Of a stretch of 64,000 bases of DNA, positions 1 through 13,203 are shown in pieces. This DNA comes from Chamaea fasciata (taxonomy: Eukaryota > Chordata > Aves > Passeriformes > Sylviidae): positions 45,590,144-45,654,143 of the forward strand of contig JARCOQ010000003.1 of assembly GCA_029207755.1 (NCBI GenBank). Direction: 5' to 3'. The translations under genes and the position numbers were made by a program. Every line of letters begins with the position of its first letter. The stretch's first letter is position 1. Under the pieces are notes generated by a model. That model saw nothing but the letters and a program-made list of their open reading frames with translations, did not search any database and was not told the DNA's origin.

Positions 1-1009
1 CAAATAGCAACAAGGGTTATATGCTTCCTATAAATATACATATTTTTACAGTGTAAGTTAAGACAAGGCAATTAAATGCCCTTTCAAAAACTAGAAGTCC
101 CTATTATGTAGTTTCTGATTTGTTACAAATACAAACACATTGAAAAAAATCTTCCATCAGCCATAAGAGTGATTTCTTTGAAATGAAAAACGAAAGCAAA
201 GTCTCAAATCCCAGGTGTTCTTAATAAACAGATTTTTCCTTTTTAGAAATAGGCTTTTCAGCTACTGCATTTTCTCCTGTTTTGTACGGACTCCGTGCTG
301 GAAAGCCTCATATCTTATTCCCCAAATACTTGCAACAATTCCAATGTTTATTGATCACAGCAGGGCTCCATAATTGGACTCACTCACTTGGGCTGCAGAA
401 AAAGACCAATAACAGCATATGCAAATCGAGAAAAAGCCTCCCACAGAAGCAGATTGTGTCAAACTCTTGACCTCCCAAAGTTAGGATCTGCAGATGCTCT
501 GTATCTCGCACAGAGAAAACACAGGATTGCATGGAGAGAAAATAAATAACACTGCCTGGTGCTACAAAACAGAAACCGTCATCATAAAATAGTACTATTT
601 AATGCTTTCTGTCGCCAGAGGAGAGAAATGGTTTTCTGAATAAGGTGATTGTCAGCCACTGGAGTAGTAACCTTGCACTGAGATTAGATTAAATTTTCTC
701 CTGAATCCCTTTGCTGGTGACCATGTATATTTATGTAAATACTTCTTTCTGTATGCTAGGTAAATAAACAGTGAGGTGCCTCTGGAAAATTATGATCTCA
801 TATTAGGTTTCAAGCATATGAAAAATAACTTCCCATCAGTATGTTTATCTTCATTAGTATACAAATTCAAGAATCTTTGTCATGTATTAATGAAGGGGCT
901 GCATATTTTCTGTAATAATCTGTGGTATTTTAATGGATTTTCATAGGTTTGGGTGTGATTTTACTTACCATAGGAAATTGTATGCTGATTCTTTTCTTTC
1001 TCTTTACAG
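1..1009. other. Gene-free AT-rich stretch
   Basis: No recognisable gene, repeat family or long open frame is visible here. It ends in a pyrimidine-rich tract and TTTACAG that could serve as a 3' splice site for the next feature. Confidence 0.6.
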
Positions 1010-1318
1010 GTCTCCTACATTGAACATTCACTAATTTTTCTAAATTGATGCTCCTAAGAATAAGCCTGATGAGCACTTGTATTTGCATTGATACGATTAC
1101 TATAGCAAGTTTGACATGCCTTGTTTGGACTTGACTGTACATTACTGAAAAAACTGTATCCCTTTTCTGTCTTCTCCCATGGCTTGATGGGAGTACCCTG
1201 CCACAGGAAAGACTTCAGATGTATCCTGGTTATGTTTTCCTCCTGTCCAGAGATGACAGACTCCAGAAGTGCAGGATATTGACAGAGGAAGACAGAAGAA
1301 GTCATGACCAGCACAAGG
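1010..1318 (+). other. Possible non-coding exon A (splice-bounded)
   Basis: The segment is preceded by a strong 3' splice-site pattern (pyrimidine tract, then TTTACAG ending at 1009) and followed by GTAAGT at 1319-1324, a near-ideal 5' splice site. All three forward frames meet stops within the first 40 or so bases, so it cannot be an internal coding exon. If real, it belongs to a non-coding RNA or a UTR. The downstream gap of 105 bases to the next candidate exon looks like a short intron. This is inferred from splice signals only; chance is the main alternative. Confidence 0.25.
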
Positions 1319-1423
1319 GTAAGTTGTTTAACTTTGCTTTCAGAGTTGCAAAATAAAGGAGGAAATTATTTGATAGACAACTGTGCCTTCCTTTTCCTTA
1401 CTCTTCCTCTCTCTCTTCTCCAG

Positions 1424-1503
1424 GGCATCCGAGAAGCGACATTCCTGCCAACATGAAAATCAGACTCCAAGGAAGCCCTGTTTAGCTTGCCTCATGCTCA
1501 AAG
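1424..1503 (+). other. Possible non-coding exon B (splice-bounded)
   Basis: An unusually long pyrimidine tract (about 1386-1420) ending in CTCCAG at 1423 precedes this 80-base segment, and GTACTG follows from 1504. An ATG at about 1453 opens only a ten-codon or so frame before TAG. With exon A it forms a donor-acceptor pair spaced 105 bases apart. It may be part of a spliced long non-coding RNA. No protein similarity is recognised. Confidence 0.25.
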
Positions 1504-2659
1504 GTACTGGAATGGTAGTACATTAGTGCCCTGCCCAGTTTTCTCTTTGTCATTTATGTCAGAAAATGAATGTGATGAGGAACGATTTTTTTCCTTTTGG
1601 AGACTCACAGTTAAGGCAGTGAAGTTAGAACACACTCTCTGCCAATCTATTTAAAGCTTTATAAGAAAACCACACTCCACACTGACCTTTTTATTCCTGC
1701 TCAGCCTGCCCATTTTCCTTACCTCAGCAAAGCTCACTGAGAAACACCAATCTCACAAAATCCAAAGTACTTCATGATAATTTATTGATTCTATCCAAAC
1801 CTTCCCATGAAGTCATTTGGGAAGATAGGCCAACTGGCCTTGTCCCCTGCCTCCTATTTTTCCACTCTTCCCTGGTTTCCTGGAGGCTCTCCCCTCCCTC
1901 ACCTAGCCAGGGAAATTTTGGTGTTCCCTGCCCCAATTGCTCCCAGCCAGGTGAGCTGAAGTGAATGTATGAGGCACCACCCTGGCCCCTGCCTGCGCCC
2001 CTATGCCCTGCTGACCCCCAGAACAGGTGTCCAGAGAGCAGCTGCATATATGGTCTGGCTCAGCTGCCCCCTGGGCTGCTCAGCTTTCTGCCCTTTTTCC
2101 CCAGTGAGCTGGATTAAAAAAATGCGAAAAATGTTGGCTCACTATGCTGGATGTCTTCTTCCTGGCTCTGAAACAACACAATGCAGTGAAATTCTGTAAT
2201 CTTTTTGGCTGCTATTTCCTTTTCAAATTCTGATGCAAGACGACATTGCTCTTTAAGATTGAATGTTCCTTGAATAATTTTAGTTTTAATTCCAAATCAG
2301 TTGGGAATAGATAAAGAAAATTGCATTTAAATTCTTTCTAGATAAAGAAGGATGCATATTAAGCTATGTCTCCACTGCTTCAAGAAGATCAAACGAAGTA
2401 ATGAGTTTCCTTAGCGGGAATAATTAGCTGTGGGAAAGCTAGTTGTGAAAATTGGAGATGATCTTTGTCTTTGATGTGCATTTTCTACTCCTTGAAAATG
2501 AGAAAGGATTTGGCAAATTACCTTTTTTGTTTTTGCTTCTCAAAATTCAGAAAATACCTTTAAATTGTGTTGAATTGAAAGAATTGCAATTTTTATTCTA
2601 TTCCTCTATTTATTTTCATTAGATGACAGTTCCTCAACTTACTCCTTCCTTCCTGATGA
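1504..2659. other. Gene-free stretch with a GC-richer patch
   Basis: About 1830-2110 is richer in C and G than its surroundings, with many CCCC and CCTGCC runs on the plus strand. I do not recognise a repeat family or gene in it. The remainder is AT-rich and featureless to the eye. Confidence 0.5.
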
Positions 2660-2940
2660 AGGATTTAGAGGATAAGCCCTATGAGGAGTGGCTGAGGGTG
2701 CTGGGGTTGTTTAGCCTGGAGAAGAGATACCATTGCTCTCTACAGCTCCCTGAAAGGAATGTGTAGCCAGGTGAGGGTTGGCATCTTCTTCTAAGCAACC
2801 AGTGACAGGACAAAAGGACATAGCCTCAAGCTCTAGCAGGAGAGATTCAGACTAGACATTAGGGGGGATTTTTTGGTGGGAAAGGTTGTCAGGCATTAGA
2901 ATGGGCTGCCCAAGAAGGTTGTGGAGTTGTTAAATAGGAG
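2660..2940 (+). mobile_element. CR1 LINE fragment, near-3' region
   Basis: The sequence follows the well-known avian CR1 3' region in order. It has GAGGAGTGGCTGAGGGTGCT, then GTTTAGCCTGGAGAAGAG, then a CTCTCTACA...CCTGAAAGG block, then AGTGACAGGACAAAAGGACA, then the TTGTCAGGCATTAGAATGGG...CTGCCCAAG block. Relative to the family pattern it has lost a short piece after GAGAAGAG and has many substitutions. It stops before the terminal octamer repeats. It is an old, non-autonomous fragment with no coding capacity. Exact ends are uncertain by about 20 bases. Confidence 0.9.
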
Positions 2941-5104
2941 AAGGGTTTAACCTAAAATGCCAGGCAGCAATTTTCCATCATTTTGATCCACAATGAGACT
3001 CTCCCCTGAATTCAAGGCCCCATCCAAAGAGACTGGCCAAACTCAGCAGGAATGAGGGGGAATCAGGAGGGGAACTATAAATTCCCACAAGCTGGGTGGG
3101 TGATCCTTGTCTTTCCACACAGCTGTAGGACCTGAGGAGTGATACCATCTTTGGCTTCTCTGCAGTCAAGGGACTGGGAAAGGCAATCAGGTGTTTCCAA
3201 AGGGCAGGCCTTTGGGGTATACTGTAGTGGGATTTTCTATATATCTCAGTCTCCGTGGTCATTTCTCTTAACTCCCACTGAAAGGGCTCAGTAGGCTTTT
3301 TCCTAATGTTCAACTTTTATGTTCTTCCTTATGTTCACTTCCTACAAACGCTGATTGTGATTAGAGAATATCACCCAATAGTGTAACAATCTGCACAATC
3401 ACTACTTGATGCCAAATCCTGAAAAAAGGTAATTCCCAGAAGAAAAAGAAAGAAATGCTATACTGCCTTCTCCTTTATGTTCAGTTTGCCTCATTAACAT
3501 TGCTGCAGCCCTTGGGATAATTAATATGTTGTCACTTTTCCACATCATTAGTTTGGTAATTCACAGCAGGAGATGTATTCTGTAATGGCTTAAAGTATAA
3601 TTCATTAATTGAGGTCAATCCCTCCCTACAAGCATGGAGGTGGCTCCATCACTATCTTAGCTAGCTGCCTAAATAGCGACATGTCACTCATTTCAAAGCT
3701 TGTCATAAAACATGAATTAAAGCAGGTAAGAAGTGCCTTCTATTTATCTTACAGTCCATTACAGAATGTTTCCCAACAGAGAAGCGAAATATCCCTAATC
3801 CTTATGTGCTCATGTGAAATTCAAAACCCAGCCTGTGCCATGCTCAGTGTAATGCATCTGGAAAACCCGAGGTGACCTAAAGTTATTTGCTGAGTAAGGC
3901 GCTTCTTTAATGCTGTGAACCAGGGCCACCATGCAAACTGATGTGATAAATCTGATCCCTGCTCTGAAAGTGTTTTTTATCCCCTTAGGACATGCATAGG
4001 GAAACCAGGAGTCCAGTGATGATGTGAAAATTGTACATGTTAATTGGCAAATTTCTTGAATTTTTCAGTTGGAAATAAGCTAGCAACTGTAATGGCTGGA
4101 CATCCCTTAGCACAGAGATGTTAAATGGTTCAAGTAATCCACACCTCAGAGCCTGAAACTTCTTCTTTGTTAGAAGTACCCCAACCTTTGGGCAATAAAG
4201 CAAGAGATGAGGCAGCAGGGTACTTTCATGCTGTCTAGTTGAAGCTAGCATAGTCCATTAAAAAATTGCTAAATAATGAAACTACTTGGAGAATGAATAA
4301 AATGGAGTCTGATTCTGTGGCCAAGTCAACAGCTTAGTTTCTGGAAACCTTGTGCTGGCCTCTGTTCTGAAGGGAAAAAATTATAAACTGCCTGAAATCC
4401 CAAAGTTAAAAATAAAAATTAAATATGAATGAAAGAGGGAAAAAAATCCAGAATGACATACTGAGTCATCATCCACAGTATCCCTTATACTTACCTTCCT
4501 ACATGCAAGGAAATGTTTAAAGAGTTCGCTCTTGCTGTTATAGAGTGTTATAGTGCTGCTTTCCAAGGGTGAAATGATTACGTTTCAGCAAAAAATGCAT
4601 ACAGATGACTCAACCCTTCTCTGGGAAGGATTTCATGTCTATGATATGTCTTTCCAGATACCATTGTCAGTAATGTTGTATAATTTGATGGTACTCTTGA
4701 TGGGGAGTAGTGTTTTGTCTGTAATGAAGTGTATTGTTCATTAGCATTTTATTCCTGATAGCTTGTTTCGTTCTGAGAACCAAGTTCCCACTGTGTATCA
4801 TTTTCCTTTATTGCTGTTATTATCACTAGATAATACAGTGTGATTCATGGATTAAATTTGACTTTATTGCTGTAGGTATTAGAGAGATAATTAACTGCAA
4901 AAGACATGGAGATCAAACTAATTTAAACTTTAATTAGTTGAACTAGTGTTACCAGTTCTACTTGGATGTTTTCACAGCTCTTGTGACTATAACTACAAAG
5001 AAAAACTAGCAATTAAAAATATTACAGAACTATTGCAGTGATCAATAAATATTCCTCTTAAGTTTTATCTGTAATAGGCTCTGTGCCTTAGTGAAGCATG
5101 TGTT
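2941..5104. other. Gene-free stretch
   Basis: AT-rich sequence with no recognised gene or repeat. Short open frames near 3609-3875 and 3985-4251 (88 codons each) resemble no family I know and are of a size expected by chance. Confidence 0.55.
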
Positions 5105-5159
5105 AGATTAATGATTAACGATTGAGTCTCCTGAGCATGAGACTCCACATCATTAATCT
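5105..5159. repeat. Foldback with two stacked stems
   Basis: An outer perfect 11-bp inverted repeat, AGATTAATGAT at 5105-5115 against ATCATTAATCT at 5149-5159, encloses an inner perfect 7-bp stem, GAGTCTC at 5124-5130 against GAGACTC at 5139-5145, with an 8-base loop. The unpaired bases between stems are 8 on one side and 3 on the other. The outer arms contain ATTA cores typical of homeodomain binding sites. Function unknown. Confidence 0.6.
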
Positions 5160-7049
5160 CTTCAATTATCTACAAGAACTTCTTAGGAGGATGGGTATGG
5201 GCACAGGATTACTCCTGCAAGCTCCGTGACTGCACAGGCAGGGCTCCTCTTTATCCCAGGGCCTTATCTGACTGATCTGCAACACAAAGGGACAAAGGGG
5301 CAGAGTAAGGAGAGGACTTCAGGCTGATTTACAGAGATGTGGAACTGAGTCATTGCCACCCACTTTACATGTGCTTTGGGAGGTATGGGAGGTGGGTGGG
5401 GAAATCTGTTGATGCACAACTTAATGTCTACAAACTTCAGCTATCCAGACCAAACTGCCTGAATCCAAGCTAAGAGGCTTGTTTTTGTAAATGAGTCAAT
5501 ATCATATTAAAAATTAGTATTTTTATTTTTATTTTGTTTTCACAAATTTCACTGAAAAACTATTCCAAAACATAAGTGATATGGAAATACTTCAGTATTT
5601 TCAGTGTGATTTTAAAGCCACTATCCATCTATTCATTTTAATAACACTAGTTTTCTGCTTGGGGTTCCTCTTTCCTGTATGTATTTGAAATGGGTTCTGG
5701 AACTGATCTTTCCAAGCTTGTATCACACCAAAGATTTATTATTTATTTGTGGCTGACAACTACACAGAGATACTTTTCCTCTTTCCTTGCTTCCAGTTAC
5801 TAAGGCTGAAGCTCACAGCAGAAATGCTCAGTCTGTGTTTCTAATGCTTAGACATTTGGTTCTTACACCGTTTATGACAGCCCTCAGGATTTGTTAGTTC
5901 TTTCTGTACACAGCGATGCTCCTCTGAACTTTTAATACTGTTGCACTGCAGTTTTGCTGCACCATTTTAAGCATTCTGGTTCTTACAAGAAGAAATGGCA
6001 GTATGACCTTCTTTTCACCTGTCTGGGAAGGAAAGGAGGAGGATTTAGTTCACTGTTGAGTTTACTACATGTCAAATTTACCTACTCTATTATGTTTAAC
6101 TCTGTAATTGCTGATCCCTTTCTGCATCTTTTGACAATGTTGCATTTGTTATAAAGCAGAATTTTCCACTTTTTTCCCAGGAGTGATTTGTTGATCCAGA
6201 GGATTGCATTCACAGTTTCAGCTTTGGGCTGAGAATGAGAAACATTCACACTAACAGGAAGACTACGTGTGAGAGTTCACATGTTCTCTCCTTGCAAATT
6301 GTGCCACAAGAAAAAGCAGCTGACCTCTGCCAAGGGCCAAATGCAGCCTGTACAAATAGTTCAGTGGTCTGATGGTCAATTCCTTTCCACCCTCTTTTCT
6401 CCATGGCCCATGGCAACATGACCCGATGCACTAGCCTCCCCCTGATCACACTGCAGATGAACCATTTAGAGATGAACTTCCAGCCCATTAGATAACTGCA
6501 CATCCTGAATGGCTGTCAGGAGGGCCTGTTGACTCTGGGACAAGTACACATCTGGTCACAAGTTGAAAATTTACAGTGCTGTGTTCTTGATTGCTCCTAT
6601 GAGAGAATGTGAGGCATACCCTGGACAAAAGTTACGGCACCTCTATGCTGCTACCTAAGAACTTTGAAGAATGGTGACTAAAAGGGGAAAATAGTGATCC
6701 CATCAGTCTTAATCTTTCAAGTTTGTTGAATTAAAAGGGGAAACATCCATGCCATCTGAGATTATAACAGCCTGGGTTTTCTGTTCTATGGATTGTTATT
6801 AGGACAAGTAAGATTTACAGCAAATATTTTCTAAAAATGTTTCTTTAATGGATAGATTTGTAATGGAAGAACTGCAATGGCAGCAGGCTAACAAACAAGG
6901 CAAATATTAATTGCAAATGTCAACAGGCAGAAAAATAGAGTGGGGATAGGTGTCAAGTTCTGCTGGGGATGCTATGACAAGTACTAAGCCCTTGTGTTCA
7001 GATAAATGCTATCCAAATGAAAATACAACTATATAGTACCCCTCATCCT
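5160..7049. other. Gene-free stretch
   Basis: No gene or recognised repeat. Base composition is mixed, with modestly GC-richer patches near 5200-5400 and 6290-6430. Confidence 0.5.
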
Positions 7050-7330
7050 TTCACAACAGGCCCTGCTGAAAAGCATGTCCCCCTCTTCCATAGCCCCTTT
7101 TAAGTACTGAAATGCCTCAATAAGGCCTTCCTGGAGCTCTCCTCCCAGCTGAGAAACCCCAATACTTTCAGCCTTCAATCACAGGGGAGAAGTGTTCTAC
7201 CCAGTTGTTAATTTTTGTGCCTCTCCTCTGGGCCTGCTCCAACAGCTCCGTGCCTTCCTTCTGCTGTGGACCCCAGAGCTTAACACAGTTCTCCAGGTAG
7301 GGAGTATCTATGCAAACAGCAGAAACAGCC
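7050..7330 (-). mobile_element. CR1 LINE fragment (minus strand)
   Basis: Read on the minus strand this is the CR1 near-3' region. On the plus strand the diagnostic pieces are CCTTTTAAGTACTGAAATG, then CAATAAGGCCTTCCTGGAGC, CTGAGAAACCCCAATACTTT, CTCTGGGCCTGCTCCAACAG, and CCCCAGAGCTTAACACAG followed by TTCTCCAGGTAGGG. These match the CR1 order end to end, with substitutions and small deletions. The 5' part beyond about 7330 is either diverged past recognition or absent. There is no open reading frame. The lower-coordinate end is the LINE 3' side, but the terminal octamers are not visible. Confidence 0.85.
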
Positions 7331-10300
7331 ACTTCCAGGCCTGACTGTGATATGCAGGTTAGGGATTTCAAACATAGTGACAGAACAGCTCTTTCTAGCT
7401 GAGACTGACACTTTTTAAATCTGGTCCTCTCTGAGGGAAGCCATTACTCAGGACTCACAGAATTTGTACAATGCAGACAGACAATACAGGGAACACAGGT
7501 TGCATTTATGGTTTATTGTCCCTGCAGTCCTGGAGCTCCAGATTCAGATTGTCTTACACCAAAATATTGCACAACAAAGGAGAATAATCTTTAAAAAAAC
7601 CCGCCAAAAACCCCATGTGAAATCATCATTAGGGCCTTTATGGGTCCTAATCAACAGAGAGATATTCTTATCTTTGCTGATATCAACTGAACAATTTTTA
7701 CTGGTGCAAATGAAAGCAGAATGCACTAGAGCATCTCCGCAGGAGATCTGGAGAGTTCATTACTTTAGTATATGAATTATTTCTCCCTTTTATGGATCAA
7801 ATTGCCAAACCCTCTTCATGCAAGTAATTTACCTGCCTATACTGAGTGCACAGGAATTGCCTGTTCCCCTCTTTCTGGCTGTTGATGTTTGTATAGGCCA
7901 GCAATTTTCTTCCAAAATGTACTGCCAGGGAGACAGCCCAGTCATTTATTAGCAATATAGGTTAATTATCAAACATAACAGGTCAAAAGATGTTTCATCC
8001 TCTTTGATTACTTAATATCTTTGTTCTTAACTTGCATTCTATCTTGTTATTTCACCCTCTAGGGTAGGGAAGTAAAGGAACTCATGCACAGAAGCACAGA
8101 TCGAACCTATCAAGATTGATGCATCTGCAAAATCTCCAGTTAAAAGCCAGTTCTTGTTATTCCTATAAGGTTTTGTAGCCACAATTAGAGATACCTGCTA
8201 GTACACCACTTAGTTTTCTCATGGGAAAGGTGCCTCTGCATTCCCTCCCACAGGATTTAATCATGAAGATCTGGGGCTCTGGGAATTCATATGCCTTATA
8301 GATGGGTATTTCTAGCAAAAGCACTGTCTGTGGTGGTATTGAGGTAGTTTATTTACTGTAAAATGGCAAAAGAACTGCCACAAATCAAATCTGCTGGAAG
8401 ACCCAACAGTAATCATGTAATCTTCTCTGTATCTTTCTGTGGGCCTACTCCTGGGGCACTTGATACCTGATACAGACGTCTTATTGTGTGTAGTGTAGAT
8501 TAGTTGCCAACAATTCTCAAACAGAACAACTGTAAACAGAAACTAGTTTTGTGCTGGCCATTTTTCAGAGCGCATCATATTTTGATAGCAGCTGTTAGTG
8601 TTCTGCACAAGGGATGCAATAAATTGACTCTTCATAGATGTACAAAATAATTCCCCACTGGGTTGCCACTCATTTGTAACAGGAATTATATAAATGTATA
8701 ATGTTATTCAATACCACTCTGGGGAATAGGTGGACTCCTCGGACAACATCCTCAGGCATTGTTGGATGAGCTTCTTATCTGGTCTTTGTTCAGTGAAGCA
8801 GGATCAGTTCAGAGTTGCTATATTTCCTACCTGCTTAAGGCCTTTAAAATTTAAAAATTTTGTAGGAAAGTGATTAAAATATTACTAAGAAATAGCCTCC
8901 AGGTTGAAAGCTAATCAGGTACTACTATCCTGCTGACACCATTATAGTTTGGAAAGATTCCTTACCAGCGAAGTAGGAAAAGGTTGAAGTTTGACAATTA
9001 TTTTCTGTCATAAGGCAAGATAACCGTGGTGATATAAGAAGAAACTGATTTGATGTTAGGGAATTCATAATCATTTTTCACAATCACTGAGCAGCAGAAC
9101 TCAGAAAATTTTCAGTGGTTGTCAATAAGCATTTTAGTTTGAACCAGAAATGTATTTCATACAAAATTCTACATTTCCCCCTATTTGTGGTATTTTGTCT
9201 CACATCAGAGAATCGTTTCACAGTCTGAAAGTTAGATTTCTTTTTATTAAAATAAAATAGAAGTGCCCCAATAATGAGTTTTAGCCAATAGAGACAGATC
9301 AATCAGAAATAATTCCCTTGCCCCAGAAATGTGTGAGGAATGGACAACAGGATCTTAGAGATTTGACACTGACTTTTTTCTGCCTTTAGATCTTCTCTTA
9401 GTGGGCTGTGAGACTTTTAAGTGTTAACATGCTTTGTCGTCTTAGTGCTTACCAAGCTCTGTTTGGTTTCTCCTTTCTTTCAAATCTGCCAATATCTAAA
9501 AACTTTCATACAAGTTTACACATGATTTTTTCCCATCTTCTGCTTTCCAGACTGATGCCAGCTCTATTCAGTTTTCTCCCTGGAAGCAAGGACCTATGAA
9601 AATACCAGTCAGAGAAACACACAGGGGGGTGATTTTAAAGTTAAATCAACTCATTCTACCTGTCTGTCTCCCTGTTACTGAAAAATGTCTAATTGAACAC
9701 AAGGCACTTAGTTGAGCAGCAATGACCTCCAAACCTCTTTAAGCACTGGCTGTGCATGGTGAGGCATGCAAAATCCAGGCCTACCACCCATCCTATTAGT
9801 CACATTCACCACGGGTGCTACATGACAGTGCTTACTCCTCCGTGGAGCACTTGCTTCAGAATTAGTATTTCCTAGTTTTTACAGCTGGCCACCTCCGTGG
9901 AACATTAAAATCTGGTGGTAATCTTATACACTTTCTATGATTACAGAAATCCCTTAGAACTGGGAAGGAAATATCAGGGGTGGATTTTGGTATGAAAATG
10001 CTTAGCTTGTATGACATCCAACTGCCATTTGTGTGCTTAATAAAGGTGTCAGAAGAATAGCTGCAAAAAAGCAGCCAATTAGTTAACAATGAAATAATAA
10101 GCATAAAAGCTTTCCTCCAAAAGGCTAAATGCCATTTTGAATAACTATTGACAAAAAGAAACTTTGGAAATTTTGTTGAGTTTTATTTCTCCTTTCAGTG
10201 AAGTGTTTTCCATAATGGGAATGAGACATATAGGGTCATTCAAAGGATTGTCATCAACGGTATTAGCAAAAGTAAATTTAATATGAACTTATAAAAGTGA

Positions 10301-13147
10301 GACTTGACAAAGTTCCATGGCAAGGTTCACTCTGTTGTTTACTACATGGGTGAAACACACAAAGGAAAATTCAGTAATAACTGATGTAGAATGAATTATA
10401 CAGAGACTGAATACGCTAAAGGGTAAGGGCCACCCTCCTGTTGAGTCATGAGGCTCAGAGTAGACCCCCTTACTTTCTGAACCCCTGATGGAACTTTGAT
10501 GAAGCTAGGTCTAATCTTAGTCTCAGACTTGGAGAATGGTTTATATTGAATGGAAGAAATGTGTGAATTTCATTGGTGTTGATCTAGCATGTTACCAGCA
10601 ACCTACTAAGGATCTGTTGTGAATAAGGGGTCTCTGCCTTGGGTGATTTCAGTCTCAGATGAGGAATTTAAAAACTGCAGAATTGTACCAGCAGTGAGGG
10701 AGACCACAGCTATGCATCCATCCACACGACTGTGCAGAGAGACCTCAAAGAAGGCTCACAAGAGCTGTCATATTTTTGGGATAAAATGCTTGACTAATAA
10801 TTAAATTGTATGTGAATGCATGCATTAGACTCCTTTAACTGACAATTTTCTTTGTGAGTTTTAGAAAAATAATCTGCTATTCATGGTCTGGTCACACACA
10901 GTGTTCCAAGCTCATACACACTCATGCTCAGTGGTCAATTTGTGGGATTTCTGGAGGAGCTCTTGGCCTGACTATGCCTCAGGCCTTTGCCTCCTTTGGA
11001 ATTTGTGCTAAACTATGTCTATTCTGGTTAAGGGGATAGAGCACATTCACCACACTCACTTTAGTTGTTTGAATCATATTAATTCTGTTCACATGATTAC
11101 CTTAGAATCTGTCCTACTGTTTTTAGTGATAAATATAAAGCAGAGTCAACTATTTTCCCCCTACTTTTAAGCTCCTCCAAGCACGATGGATTTGAATATT
11201 CAAATCAGCCCAGAAGTTCTCAATAGTGCCTCCTTTTTTCTTGACAGGCTGAATGAGGAAAAAACCCATGTAACAGAAACTTGGCTGGCAGGTAATGCTG
11301 AAGCTGATATAAAAGTTCTACTAATAAGGCTCCAGAGAGGGAGAGGCAGGGAAGCAGGAGGTTTGGATTAAAGCAGGCATATGATACACAGACACCTCTG
11401 TGTATGCGGGGGAAGATTCTCAGCTGCTCAGCCTACACCATGAAGCTCAGCATTCAGCTGCTCTTTATATGTTTAAAACTAGATTTTCAAGGAAATTGGC
11501 AGTGGCACTGAGCGAAGGTGTCACTTTCCTAATAAAGAAACACAAATTTGCATTTGGGGAGCTGGGGTTCATTTAATCAAGTTTTTAGGGTGGGCAAAGG
11601 GGAAGAAAACTAGCTGTAATGTTTCAATTTTGAAGTAATAAAGTTTCAAATGTTTTATTTGAAATGAAAATTTTACCTTTGGGAATTGATTTAATTGTTT
11701 TTAAAGGTTAAAACAAACCCAAAAGGTTTGGAGTTTTTTTTACAGATAGCTGAAAAATGTTCAAATTCTCATTGATTAAAAACATAATTATGCTCACAAT
11801 CCTCTTTGATATCCAGCACTGTGCTCTTTGAAAGCCTGGTAAGAGCACGACAACTTTTCCTTGACTGCTATTTCAGAATATTCTTCTATCTTTCATAGAG
11901 CATAGGAAAACCTTTTTATAAGCTAAAAAAACCAACCAACCAAAGAAAAACTCCAAACATAGTAAGAAAAAGAGAATTGTATTGTGAAGAAAGTCTGGGA
12001 GGCAGAGTGACCTTGCGCAGAATGCTGCTGTCCAGAAGCACTTGTGCAGATTGAGAGATAGGGATATGGCAGATAGGGATACTGAATGTGGGTCTACATT
12101 CCAAAAGGAGAGTGCTCTTCCTGGTAAATCCTGATCTGTTTGGAGTTGAAATTTTTATTTTCGTTCCCTGCACATTGTGGGGCTAGGAAATTTTGGCAGG
12201 GTCTCCACTGATTCCTGGCAGAGGCATAGCTCTTTATAAACCTGTGTGCCTGGGAACAGTCTCGTGCCAGATTCTGTGGTCTCTGAAATAGCCAACAGTA
12301 TGTTACTGTGTTGGTGTGCATTATGTTCACATTTTGTAATACCCCAGGCTTACTTGTGTTAAGGAAACCAGAGGTAGTTAATTAAGATGTCTGTTTTGTT
12401 TAAATGAAACAAATACTGAGTGAATGCTAGAACTGTAAGGTACTGATCATAATTGACATTTGTGGATGTGGCATTTGTATTTCCATCTTTTTGAAACTTT
12501 GCATGTTGAGGAAACTCTCTGTTATTTAAACTTGTGATCTTATTTATAGATAATCTGTCATTAACAAGTATCTGCTCAGAAAATTAATTCTAGCTAGACC
12601 ATAGACAGCAATCTGGAAATCCTTACAGTATTTGGGTTAATTAATGCATCATTTCATTCATTCACATGGTAATAAGCTCTTGAGGATCAATAAATTCTCA
12701 TTGAGTATAAGTAAATTGGATTGGGGAAGCAGTTAATGCTGTAAAAATCATAGTGCCCATATGGGCTGGTTTGTGTACATATTTCACGAGTTAATCACCA
12801 GTCAATTTGAAATGAAGTGTGCTGAAGGGTCTGAATTAGTTTATTTTCTTTCCACTGGCTGAGAAACAGAATGATCTGGTGTGAAAGACTTGGGACACTG
12901 CCTGGCAAAAAAATCAGTCTGACTTACCACAGAACCTTTTAGTCTGACCTTAAAATGCAGACTACTGATCAGGTAATTTTCATCTTTCAATCCTCACATC
13001 ATTTAAATGTCTGTCATTTAAGCTTCTGAAATAAATTCCGATGGTTTGGGTTGAGAATATTTGATCCTCATCATGGATGTCCTGTGCACATTTTCTTTCT
13101 CATCAAGATTTTTAAGGCATGCACATTGGTAATGAAGACTAGTGGAA
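7331..13147. other. Long gene-free stretch
   Basis: About 5.8 kb in which I see no gene, RNA gene or recognised mobile element. Open frames are short (at most about 103 codons at 7464-7775) and overlap frames on the other strand. Some parts may be conserved non-coding DNA, but that cannot be judged without an alignment. Confidence 0.5.
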
Positions 13148-13203
13148 CACAGAAGACATTTTCATAAGGTGTCACAAGTCCTTGAGGACAAATGTCTTCT
13201 GTG
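13148..13203. repeat. 56-base foldback with 14-bp perfect stem
   Basis: CACAGAAGACATTT at 13148-13161 is the exact reverse complement of AAATGTCTTCTGTG at 13190-13203. Inside it AAGG at 13166-13169 can pair with CCTT at 13180-13183, leaving a 10-base loop (13170-13179). Two further pairs (TC with GA) are possible around a bulge. Each arm is about 22 bases. The shape resembles a short microRNA precursor, but it could also be a tiny palindromic insertion or chance. No target duplication is visible at its edges. Confidence 0.65.
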
